This document shows positions 31,148-38,887 of a DNA stretch of 64,000 bases, in pieces. Location: contig NZ_LCTZ01000002.1 in the NCBI RefSeq assembly GCF_001413955.1, positions 620,001 through 684,000 of the forward strand, written 5' to 3'. The notes beneath the pieces were generated by a model that worked only from the letters and a program-made list of their open reading frames with translations, ran no database searches and was not told where the DNA came from. Made by a program: the position numbers and the translations under genes. This stretch comes from Flagellimonas eckloniae (GTDB lineage: Bacteria; Bacteroidota; Bacteroidia; Flavobacteriales; Flavobacteriaceae). How positions within the stretch are numbered: position 1 is the stretch's first letter; every line of letters starts with the position of its first letter.

Positions 31148-32482
31148 ATGATTGACAAAAAACTCTTTTTCTTGTGTTTTCTTTTCCTTTTTTTAAACTG
31201 TAGCAGTGATTCGGAAGTAGCGGTTGATGACGAGGAAACTAGTATTGAAGAAACAAATGATGACGATGATGAAACACCAGAATTAAAGTATCAAGCTGAA
31301 GGGTATGTTAAAATAGAGAATGGCTCAGGTGGGCTTGTTGCTGATTTAGACTCAGGAGATAGGTTCGCTAGAGACCATGATGCTATAGGTGATGTTAATG
31401 GTGATGGGGTCATAGATTTTGTTATTGGTGCAAGATCGGATGATGATGGTGGAATTGATGCAGGAGCCGTTTATATCTTGTTTATGAATACTGACGGTTC
31501 CGTTTTGTCCAATCAAAAAATATCAACCTTGGAAGGTGGATTTGATGAAACTTTAAATGCTGGAAATTTCTTTGGTTATGGAGTGGCCGGTATTGGTGAC
31601 TATGATGGTGACGGTATTCCAGATATTGCAGTATCATCTCCTGTCCCCCCGAATAACTCCTTATATATTATTCATCTCAACGAAGATGGAACCGTAAAAG
31701 ATTTTGTCAAAAATGAAAATATAATAGCTCAAGGGTTAACAGCTATTGGAGATATCAATAACGATAATAGAATAGATTTAGTTGCTTGCAACCCAGGATC
31801 AAATGATGGTGGAACAGATCGCGGTGCTATAGATATCTTGTTTTTAAATGAAGCATCACAAGTTATGTATGCCAATACCGTAACCATTAGTTCTACACAA
31901 GGTGGTTTTGGCACAGGATTGGAGGATGGAGACCAATTTGGAGGAAGGGAAGCTGCTATGCTTGGAGATTTGGATAATGATGGAACTATAGAGATGGCTG
32001 TGGGTGCATTTTTGTCTGATGGTGGTAAAGGTGCCATATGGATACTTTCATTGGATGCAACAACTTATAATGTTGATTCCAAAATTAAAATTACTGATGG
32101 TTTAAACGGTTTTACAGAAACACTCGATTTGGAAGAGAACCCTAATGGTACTTTTGGTGCACAGTTTGGCCATGCCATGTGCGCTGCTGGAGACATTGAT
32201 GGAGACGGAATTACGGATTTGGTTACGGGAGCAAATCAACAAAATGAAGGTAACGGATATGTATTGTATTTAAATGCCGATAAAACCGTAAAATCGTATG
32301 ATAAAATTAGTGCAACAGAAGGTGACTTTGATTTGGTTCTTGATGCTGGAGATCGTTTTGCACGCTCTATTTCCTATGTAGGTGATTTAAAAGGTGATGG
32401 TTCCATTGCAATAAACTTTGGTGGGGGAGTAGGGACGGGAAGCACAGGTTCTTTGTACACACTTTTTTTTAGACCCTTGTAG
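31148..32482 (+). CDS. FG-GAP repeat lipoprotein
   Basis: A lipobox (LFLFLNC, Cys18) is followed by an acidic linker (VDDEETSIEETNDDDDE) and about seven repeats of the integrin-like FG-GAP type. Each has a Ca-binding loop D.NGDG or DYDGDG (GDVNGDGVIDFVIG, GDYDGDGIPDIAV, GDINNDNRIDLVA, GDLDNDGTIEMAVG, GDIDGDGITDLVTG) alternating with a YVLYLN-type strand. The fold is a beta-propeller anchored in the outer membrane. No enzymatic domain is present; adhesion or binding is the likely role. The lipoprotein gene at 32535 follows closely. Confidence 0.85.
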   Translation: MIDKKLFFLCFLFLFLNCSSDSEVAVDDEETSIEETNDDDDETPELKYQAEGYVKIENGSGGLVADLDSGDRFARDHDAIGDVNGDGVIDFVIGARSDDDGGIDAGAVYILFMNTDGSVLSNQKISTLEGGFDETLNAGNFFGYGVAGIGDYDGDGIPDIAVSSPVPPNNSLYIIHLNEDGTVKDFVKNENIIAQGLTAIGDINNDNRIDLVACNPGSNDGGTDRGAIDILFLNEASQVMYANTVTISSTQGGFGTGLEDGDQFGGREAAMLGDLDNDGTIEMAVGAFLSDGGKGAIWILSLDATTYNVDSKIKITDGLNGFTETLDLEENPNGTFGAQFGHAMCAAGDIDGDGITDLVTGANQQNEGNGYVLYLNADKTVKSYDKISATEGDFDLVLDAGDRFARSISYVGDLKGDGSIAINFGGGVGTGSTGSLYTLFFRPL

Positions 32483-32534
32483 TTCAAAATTAATGGTTGG
32501 CAGCAAAGATTTTTTAATCCTTCAAAATAAGAAA

Positions 32535-33116
32535 ATGAAAAACTTATGTATTCTTTTTACTACATTATTAATCTTTAGCTGTAACAATGACAAAAACGAG
32601 GATATAGAAGAACCTGAGACTACAGGGAATGAATTGAATTCCCCTAGTGTTCAAACACCAGAACCGGTTATTTATCTTGCAGATAATCTTGATGAGCAGG
32701 ATAACTTGGGATGGTGCATAGACACCCAAGGAAATGGATTCAGTGATATAGTACATGCGCATTCCTGCAAACCAACAGGCGGTGATGTGCAATTTTATTA
32801 TAACGAAGAAACGCATCAAATTTTTTCAGCTGAGTATGATGGTTTTTGTATAGAAATGACTGGGGGTCCTATACAGGGTATGACTTTGAACCTCGTTCAA
32901 AGTGATGCTAATTCATCAAATCAGAAATTTAATTACAATAGTGAAAGCGGTGAATTTATACCCGAAGGAGATGATACCCTTTGCCTTACTGTTGGCGCTA
33001 CTAGTGCTAGTGCAGGTCCTTATATGTCTCGTACACTTTCGTTGGAACCAATTGCCACCACGGACGTACGTTTAAAAAAATGGGTAATTAAGGGTACAGC
33101 TCCAAATCCCGATTAG
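32535..33116 (+). CDS. Beta-trefoil (ricin-B-like) lipoprotein
   Basis: ATG 32535 gives a lipobox (LLIFSC, Cys14); the frame is open 14 codons further upstream. The 193 residues contain three subdomain-like blocks typical of a ricin-type trefoil: LGWCIDTQGNG, FCIEMTGG and LCLTVGATS, each with a Cys and a QxW-like position (VQFYYN, QKFNYN, KKWVIKG). This predicts a sugar-binding lectin domain displayed by an outer-membrane lipoprotein. It forms a pair with the FG-GAP lipoprotein upstream (52 bp gap). Ligand unknown; the trefoil call is by pattern. Confidence 0.7.
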   Translation: MKNLCILFTTLLIFSCNNDKNEDIEEPETTGNELNSPSVQTPEPVIYLADNLDEQDNLGWCIDTQGNGFSDIVHAHSCKPTGGDVQFYYNEETHQIFSAEYDGFCIEMTGGPIQGMTLNLVQSDANSSNQKFNYNSESGEFIPEGDDTLCLTVGATSASAGPYMSRTLSLEPIATTDVRLKKWVIKGTAPNPD

Positions 33117-33313
33117 AAAACAAATTACTATCTAAAAAAATTAAGGCTAGTATTGTTTGTTTTTTCGTTACAATTTATGAATGAGGCCGTTAGGTCGGTC
33201 TGCCTAGTATAGTTTTTCATCCAATCGTTCATCATTAATTTCCGTAGGATTAAGATGATCCAGACAAAGAAAATCAATAATTAGTAGTAATGGTTATCCT
33301 TTTAAATTCTCTT

Positions 33314-33353
33314 AAAAACAAAAAACCCTTGCAAATCATTGACTTACAAGGGA
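33314..33353 (-). terminator. Terminator of the tRNA-Ser gene
   Basis: The stem CCCTTG/CAAGGG lies around 33327-33352 and is followed on the minus strand by a T-rich tract (complement of AAAAACAAAAAA), just past the 3' end of the tRNA. Confidence 0.7.
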
Positions 33354-33357
33354 TGAG

Positions 33358-33442
33358 CGGAGAAAGAGGGATTCGAACCCCCGGAGGTGTGACCCTCAAC
33401 AGTTTTCAAGACTGCCGCATTCGACCACTCTGCCATTTCTCC
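33358..33442 (-). tRNA. tRNA-Ser (UGA)
   Basis: The 85-nt cloverleaf has a 7-bp acceptor stem (33436-33442 with 33359-33365), discriminator G, a long variable arm as expected for serine tRNA, the T-loop GTTCGAATC and an anticodon UGA at 33406-33408 (loop CTTGAAA). The 3' CCA is not encoded. It reads UCA and related serine codons. Confidence 0.95.
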
Positions 33443-33507
33443 TAATGCGGGTGCAAATATACTAACCTTTTTTATTTCTTTAAAAGCTCCAACACTTTAT
33501 TTTTTTA

Positions 33508-34302
33508 ATGGAAAAGATTCCAATATTACCCATTACTTTTACGCCCATGAACGAGTGGTATCATTATGCACTTTTAATAGTTGTTGGTTTTGCTGTCGGT
33601 TTTATAAACACCATTGCAGGAGGAGGATCGTTACTTTCATTACCAACCCTAATATTTTTAGGGCTGCCCCCAAGTGTGGCCAATGGTACCAATAGGGTTG
33701 CTATTGTAATCCAGACCGCTATGGCCACTGCCGGTTTCAAGAGCAAGGGAATATCTACATATCCTTTTAATGTGTATTTGGGAATTTCGGCTTTTTTGGG
33801 GTCAATAATTGGAGCAAGAATTGCAGTTGATATCAAAGGTGAAACATTTAATCAGATTTTGGCTATCGTGATGTTAGCTGTGGTACTGATAATTATTTTT
33901 AAGCCTAAAATGAAATTGATTGAAATGCAGGAACGGCTAACAGGTAAATACTTGTGGCTTAGTATCATTGTATTCTTCTTTTTTGGGATTTATGGAGGTT
34001 TCATAAATGCAGGATTAGGTTTTTTAATGATTTTGTTCATGCATTTTGTAAATCGAATGAACCTAGTCAGGGTAAACGCCACAAAAGTGGTGGTGGTCTT
34101 GATTTACATGCTATCGGCCCTAGCCGTTTTTGCTTTTAATGACAAGGTAAATTGGAAACTTGGCTTTATTTTAGCCATTGGCAATGGAACGGGAGCATGG
34201 GTTGCTAGTCGATTTTCCGTAAAAAAAGGAGACGGGTTTATAAAAACCTTTTTAGTGGTAATGGTTGTTATCATGGCCATCAAATTATGGTTTTTTACGT
34301 AG
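33508..34302 (+). CDS. TSUP-family membrane permease (TauE/SafE)
   Basis: The 264 residues have about eight hydrophobic segments and the TSUP half-repeat signatures GFAVGFINTIAGGGSLLSLPTLIFLGLP (split: GFAVGFINTIAGGGSLLS near residue 22) and FFGIYGGFINAGLGFLM (near 158). Both are the typical N- and C-terminal repeat motifs. TSUP proteins export or import sulfite, sulfoacetate or related organic anions; the substrate cannot be read. No sulfur-metabolism gene is adjacent. Transcribed separately, 65 bp after the tRNA on the opposite strand. Confidence 0.85.
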   Translation: MEKIPILPITFTPMNEWYHYALLIVVGFAVGFINTIAGGGSLLSLPTLIFLGLPPSVANGTNRVAIVIQTAMATAGFKSKGISTYPFNVYLGISAFLGSIIGARIAVDIKGETFNQILAIVMLAVVLIIIFKPKMKLIEMQERLTGKYLWLSIIVFFFFGIYGGFINAGLGFLMILFMHFVNRMNLVRVNATKVVVVLIYMLSALAVFAFNDKVNWKLGFILAIGNGTGAWVASRFSVKKGDGFIKTFLVVMVVIMAIKLWFFT

Positions 34303-34366
34303 CGCATCAGCATACTTTAAAACCATAAAACAAAATATTTGTTAACCGAAATAATCTAAAACAAGA

Positions 34367-35560
34367 ATGCCGGGATTTGAACTTTTTGGAGATAAAGAAC
34401 GCACTCAGGTACAGGACGTGCTTGATTCTGGAGTTTTGATGCGATATGGGTTTGATGGAATGCGCAATGGGCATTGGAAAGCGAAAGAACTAGAAGCAGC
34501 ACTTTCAAATCGAATGCAGGTGAAGTATACACATTTGGTCAGTAGTGGAACGGCTGCGCTGACCATAGCTTTAGCCAGTGCTGGAGTGGGTGCTGGAGAT
34601 GAGGTGATCATGCCTACGTTTACTTTCGTTGCAAGTTTTGAATCCATATTGGCCTTAGGTGCCATCCCCATTTTAGTTGATGTGGATGATACCCTTACCC
34701 TAGATCCAGCAGCAGTGGAAAAAGCAGTAACCAAGAAAACGAAAGTGATCATGCCTGTACACATGTGTGGTTCCATGGCTGACTTGGCAACATTAAAATC
34801 AATCTGTGAAAAACATAGTCTATTATTGTTGGAAGATGCTTGCCAGGCAATAGGAGGGAGCTATCAGGGAAAACCCTTGGGCAGCATTGGTCATTTAGGC
34901 TGTTTTTCTTTTGATTATGTAAAAACGATAACCTGTGGAGAAGGTGGAGCATTGATAACCAATAGTGATGTCTATTACGAAAATGCCCAAAAATATTCTG
35001 ATCATGGACATGACCACATCGGCAATGACAGGGGAGCTGAGCAACATCCCTTTTTAGGTTATAATTTTAGAATTTCCGAGTTACATGCAGCGGTAGGCTT
35101 GGCTCAGGTTTCACGGTTGGATAAATTTTTGAAACTCCAAGAACGGAACTATACTATTGTAAGAGAAGCGTTATCCTCCATTCCTGAAGTAACTTTTAGG
35201 CGTGTACCTGAAGGAGGCGTAGAAAACTATTCATTTTTAAGCTTTTATCTACCCACTAAGGAAATCACTCAAAAAGTGCATAAATCCTTGGGTACTAATG
35301 GAATTGATGCCTGTTTTTATTGGTATGATAATAATTGGCATTACTATCGAAAATGGGAGCATCTGACCAATTTGGAATCTTTGGGAAAACTGCCCAATGA
35401 AGTCAAAAATAATTTACCGGATTACTCAAGTGCAGATTTTTCAGCTTCTGACCAATGGATAGGACGAACCATTTCATGTTTGATTAAACTAAGTTGGACA
35501 GCCGAAGAAGTTCAACAGCGTGCCAAAAAAATGGTTGAAATTATTAAACAAGTAGTTTAA
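34367..35560 (+). CDS. DegT/DnrJ/EryC1/StrS-family aminotransferase
   Basis: The 397 residues show the family motifs: SSGTAALTIALASAGVGAGDEVI (first part SSGTAALT), VMPVHMCG, EDACQAIGGSYQGKPLGSIG and the PLP lysine in SFDYVKTITCGEGG (Lys186). These enzymes transfer an amino group to keto-sugars or similar carbonyls. No nucleotide-sugar cluster surrounds it, so the substrate is open. The stop codon overlaps the convergent ribB stop by 4 bp. Confidence 0.88.
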   Translation: MPGFELFGDKERTQVQDVLDSGVLMRYGFDGMRNGHWKAKELEAALSNRMQVKYTHLVSSGTAALTIALASAGVGAGDEVIMPTFTFVASFESILALGAIPILVDVDDTLTLDPAAVEKAVTKKTKVIMPVHMCGSMADLATLKSICEKHSLLLLEDACQAIGGSYQGKPLGSIGHLGCFSFDYVKTITCGEGGALITNSDVYYENAQKYSDHGHDHIGNDRGAEQHPFLGYNFRISELHAAVGLAQVSRLDKFLKLQERNYTIVREALSSIPEVTFRRVPEGGVENYSFLSFYLPTKEITQKVHKSLGTNGIDACFYWYDNNWHYYRKWEHLTNLESLGKLPNEVKNNLPDYSSADFSASDQWIGRTISCLIKLSWTAEEVQQRAKKMVEIIKQVV

Positions 35561-36699
35561 TAATTCACATATTCTACAATTTCCAAACCATAGCCCACCA
35601 TACCCACACGACGGGTTTTCCCGGAATTGGTAAGCAATCTAATTTTGGAAATGTTGAGATCGTGAAGAATTTGTGCTCCAATACCAAAATCCTTGTTGTC
35701 CATTTCAATTTTTGGAGCCTTGGTAATTCCTTCCGGGGACTGTAATTTTTTGAATTCGGCCAAACGACTCAGCAGATTCACATTTTGATTCCCTTGGTTA
35801 ATGAATATCATGGCGCTTTTTTCCTCAGCATTGAGCGCGGTGAACATTTTATGCAATGTTTCATCAGGATTATTGGTCAAAGTACCCAGCATATCATTGT
35901 TCACCAGAGTGGAATTTATCCGCGTTAAAATGGGATCCCCACTTTTCCAGGTACCACGAACCAAAGCGATATGTACTTGGTCGTTGGTGGTTTGCTTGTA
36001 AGCACGTAAGCGAAAATCTCCAAACCTGGTTTTTATATCAAAAGCCTCCTTTCGTTCAATAAGGCTATCATGTTCCATGCGATAGGCAATCAAATCCTCA
36101 ATGGAAACAATCTTTAAATCAAACTTTTCGGCTACCTTAATAAGCTCGGGTAAGCGTGCCATACTACCATCTTCATTCATGATTTCAACAATCACTCCTG
36201 CTGGTTTAAGATCTGCCAATCTGGCAAAATCAATAGCAGCTTCTGTATGCCCCGTTCTCCTTAGAACACCACCTTCCTTTGCAATCAATGGGAAAATATG
36301 TCCAGGTCTAGCCAATTCATGCGGTTTGGTATTCTTCTCTGTAAGTGCAATAACTGTTTTGGCCCGATCGGATGCCGAAATACCTGTGGTGACACCATTA
36401 CCTCTAAGGTCTACGGAAACTGTAAAAGCGGTTTCTAGAGGGTCGGAGTTGTGTGTGACCATCATATGGAGCCCCAATTCTTCGCACCTACCTTCAGTAA
36501 GTGGTGCACAAATAAGACCGCGTCCATGCTTGGCCATAAAGTTTATGGTCTCGGGGGTAATCAATTCGGCAGCCGCCAAAAAATCGCCTTCATTCTCTCG
36601 GTTTTCATCATCCACGACGATTATGACCTTTCCTTGCCTGATGTCCTCAATAGCATCTTCTATTGCGTGCAATTTTATCTTCTTTTCCTTAGTCACCAT
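35557..36699 (-). CDS. ribB: 3,4-dihydroxy-2-butanone-4-phosphate synthase with degenerate RibA domain
   Basis: Residues 10-205 are an intact DHBP synthase with DDENRENEGD, the TGISASDRA block and GVLRRTGHTEAAIDFARLA. It makes the four-carbon precursor of riboflavin from ribulose 5-phosphate. The C-terminal half aligns with GTP cyclohydrolase II but lacks the zinc-binding Cys residues (the HSECLTGD..C.C region reads INSTLVNNDMLGTLTNN) and the QEGRG loop (here NQGNQNVNLL). Only the DFGIGAQILHDL and RLLTNS structural parts remain. RibA activity is therefore not expected from this protein. It overlaps the LptF/G gene by one base. Confidence 0.9.
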   Translation of the reverse strand: MVTKEKKIKLHAIEDAIEDIRQGKVIIVVDDENRENEGDFLAAAELITPETINFMAKHGRGLICAPLTEGRCEELGLHMMVTHNSDPLETAFTVSVDLRGNGVTTGISASDRAKTVIALTEKNTKPHELARPGHIFPLIAKEGGVLRRTGHTEAAIDFARLADLKPAGVIVEIMNEDGSMARLPELIKVAEKFDLKIVSIEDLIAYRMEHDSLIERKEAFDIKTRFGDFRLRAYKQTTNDQVHIALVRGTWKSGDPILTRINSTLVNNDMLGTLTNNPDETLHKMFTALNAEEKSAMIFINQGNQNVNLLSRLAEFKKLQSPEGITKAPKIEMDNKDFGIGAQILHDLNISKIRLLTNSGKTRRVGMVGYGLEIVEYVNY

Positions 36700-38231
36700 T
36701 ATTTTTCAGAAACTTTTTCTTTCTTTTTAAAAAAACCTTTTACTATATCTATAATATGTCCAAAACCGGTAAGCCCCCTGTCTGCGGTTGCCCTTTTGGT
36801 TAAAAAGATGCCAAGTGGGAGCATGATCAAGGTTGAAAGCCATGCGCCAAGCGCAGGGTGAATGTTTCCTTCTTTGGCATAATTCCCTGCAAAAACACCA
36901 ATAAAATAGTAGGTCAAAAATAAAACAATAGCAATGACCATAGGTAGTCCAAGTCCTCCTTTTCTAATAATTGCACCTAATGGTGCTCCCACAAAGAATA
37001 GAATAATACACGAAAATGCAAGGGCATATTTTTTATGCAAGGACAAAATATGACTGTTATAGAACTTAAACCTTTTCTGCAATTCATCTTTTTTGGCAAC
37101 GACCGTTGTTAAAATACTGGAAACGGAGTTTTTAGCTCTGTTAATCGTTTGTGTGTGCTGATATTCCTTAAGTTTTGATAAAAGCTGATCTATTGTCTCA
37201 ATGCTATCCGTTTTGGGCTTGTTTTGCTTGACCAAATCATCCACATCATTTTGTACAACATCTTTGATAAGATTCGTATTGGATTGTTTTCGTTTAGTGG
37301 AATCTATTTTTGCAGGATTGTAAAAAGCTCCCATTCTGGTAACGATATTTTTAGAGAAAGCTTCAACTTTTTCTAAGTTGTTCTTTTTTAAAGAATCAAT
37401 ATCCTTGATCAAGCGCCCTACATTTTTCATCTTGTCCGTGGTAACATTACGGTCTTCATCAAAATCTTGATTGTTCAGTTCCGAAACATCAATATTAATT
37501 GTATAGGTCTCAAATTTTGATTTGGCAAATGGGTGTTTTCTTTTTTCCTTGGTTGATTTTGATATTAATTCTTCGTAGTAGTTTCCATCTTTTAATACCA
37601 ATTGGATAATATCTGAATCCTCACTACTGATCAATTCACCAGCCTCGGCTTTGATTACTGTATTATTGATACTTTGTTTGGTTTTCTTGTGAATAATAAC
37701 ATTGTCCAAGAAACGATCTTGTTCTCCGTACTTCTTATCCACCTTGATGTTCATTCCTTCACCTGTGCCTTCAAAATCACTAAAAACACCCTCTGTGATT
37801 GCGGCTGCAGGTTTTACTTTGGCAATATTCCTTCTTAGGTTATAGGTTTTTTGTTCTGATTTTGGAATAACATTGTTTGCGAAAAAAAAGGTTACGCCTC
37901 CCAAGAAAATCACATATACAATGAGACTTCGCATGCCTCTCTGTAAAGAAATGCCAGAAGCCTTCATTGCCGCAAACTCATAATTTTCTGCAAAAGTACC
38001 AAAGGTAAGAATGGAAGAAAGCAGCACGGTAAGGGGTAACACCTTATCTACCAGACTGGGCATATAGTAAAAAAGAAACTTGCCAATAATAACGATACCA
38101 AGACCTTTTCCAGCTAAATCATCTATAAAAAGCCATATACCCTGAAAGATGAATATGACCATTAAGATGAAGAAAGAGCTGAAGAAGTTATAGAGAAATC
38201 TCGATAAAATATATCGGTCAAGAATTTTCAA
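36699..38231 (-). CDS. LptF/LptG-family permease
   Basis: The 510 residues show the YjgP/YjgQ architecture: three N-terminal transmembrane helices (DRYILSRFLYNFFSSFFILM..., FAENYEFAAMKASGISLQRGM), a large periplasmic insertion (about 130-400, with long charged stretches, bigger than in Escherichia coli), then three C-terminal helices (LSLHKKYALAFSCIILFFVGAPLGAIIRKGG). It pulls lipopolysaccharide from the inner membrane together with LptB; the partner permease is elsewhere. Lies in the order ftsK-lolA-lptF/G-ribB, typical of Bacteroidota. Confidence 0.88.
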   Translation of the reverse strand: MKILDRYILSRFLYNFFSSFFILMVIFIFQGIWLFIDDLAGKGLGIVIIGKFLFYYMPSLVDKVLPLTVLLSSILTFGTFAENYEFAAMKASGISLQRGMRSLIVYVIFLGGVTFFFANNVIPKSEQKTYNLRRNIAKVKPAAAITEGVFSDFEGTGEGMNIKVDKKYGEQDRFLDNVIIHKKTKQSINNTVIKAEAGELISSEDSDIIQLVLKDGNYYEELISKSTKEKRKHPFAKSKFETYTINIDVSELNNQDFDEDRNVTTDKMKNVGRLIKDIDSLKKNNLEKVEAFSKNIVTRMGAFYNPAKIDSTKRKQSNTNLIKDVVQNDVDDLVKQNKPKTDSIETIDQLLSKLKEYQHTQTINRAKNSVSSILTTVVAKKDELQKRFKFYNSHILSLHKKYALAFSCIILFFVGAPLGAIIRKGGLGLPMVIAIVLFLTYYFIGVFAGNYAKEGNIHPALGAWLSTLIMLPLGIFLTKRATADRGLTGFGHIIDIVKGFFKKKEKVSEK

Positions 38232-38235
38232 TACA

Positions 38236-38883
38236 CTAGTTTCTTATGATGTAATACCCTTGGTCTTCGTATTTTTTCGCGTTAAAGGTAAACAAGGTAT
38301 TTGACAAGGGCTGATCGGTTTTGAAAGAATTAACGGTAATGGTTGTTTTAGTACCATTTTTGCCCGTTTCTATTAATTTGTAGATATGTTTGGTTTGTGT
38401 ATCCACGCCCAATAAAATAGATTTTATCTCTGTGTTGGTATCGATGGGAATCAACTTAATATATTGAATTTTTCTACCTTGTATATTTTGTACGATATCC
38501 CATTTGTAATTGTGTCCATCCTTGTAAAAGGTCAACATTTTTGATGGTGTAATGGTATTTTCATCATCACTTTGGTCTTCAATCGTCACTTCTTCATTAT
38601 CTGGAACAATAGTGTACACTTTGGAGCCATCAAATAGCTGCTGTGACCCAAAAAGGTCAACCAAATATTTATTTCCTTCCAATGTTGCAGTTCCCCGGGT
38701 TTCACTTTTAGTATTGGCCTCGGTGTTCTCTAAAGAATATTTAAAATCAACATATATATTATTGTAATTCATCACTTTAGTATAGACCTCGTCAAGAAGT
38801 GCCTTTGCTTTGGCATCGCTTTGTCCATAAGAGAAAACCCCCACAGTAAAAAGTGCAATAAAAAGAAGTTGTTTTTTAAGCAT
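38236..38883 (-). CDS. lolA: Outer-membrane lipoprotein carrier protein
   Basis: ATG at 38883 gives a signal peptide (MLKKQLLFIALFTVGVFSYG) and avoids overlap with ftsK. An in-frame ATG six codons upstream is possible. The mature protein follows the LolA pattern: KALLDEVYTKVMNYNNIYVDFKYSLEN, a central TRGTATLEGNKYLVDLFGSQQLFDG and a VDTQTKHIYKLIETG strand near the end. It shuttles lipoproteins through the periplasm to the outer membrane. No LolB homologue is nearby, as usual in this phylum. It is followed by the LptF/G gene after 4 bp. Confidence 0.88.
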   Translation of the reverse strand: MLKKQLLFIALFTVGVFSYGQSDAKAKALLDEVYTKVMNYNNIYVDFKYSLENTEANTKSETRGTATLEGNKYLVDLFGSQQLFDGSKVYTIVPDNEEVTIEDQSDDENTITPSKMLTFYKDGHNYKWDIVQNIQGRKIQYIKLIPIDTNTEIKSILLGVDTQTKHIYKLIETGKNGTKTTITVNSFKTDQPLSNTLFTFNAKKYEDQGYYIIRN

Positions 38884-38887
38884 AATT

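Noticed and set aside
33130..33230. Short repeated CTAGTAT strings between the trefoil lipoprotein gene and the tRNA
   Set aside because: Two 7-base matches in AT-rich DNA without symmetry or context; expected by chance.
33358..33442. tRNA-Ser as an integration site
   Set aside because: No partial tRNA copy, integrase or foreign-looking genes lie on either side.
36101..36730. Plus-strand frame of 209 codons across ribB
   Set aside because: Antisense to the intact DHBP synthase domain, whose motifs are all on the other strand.
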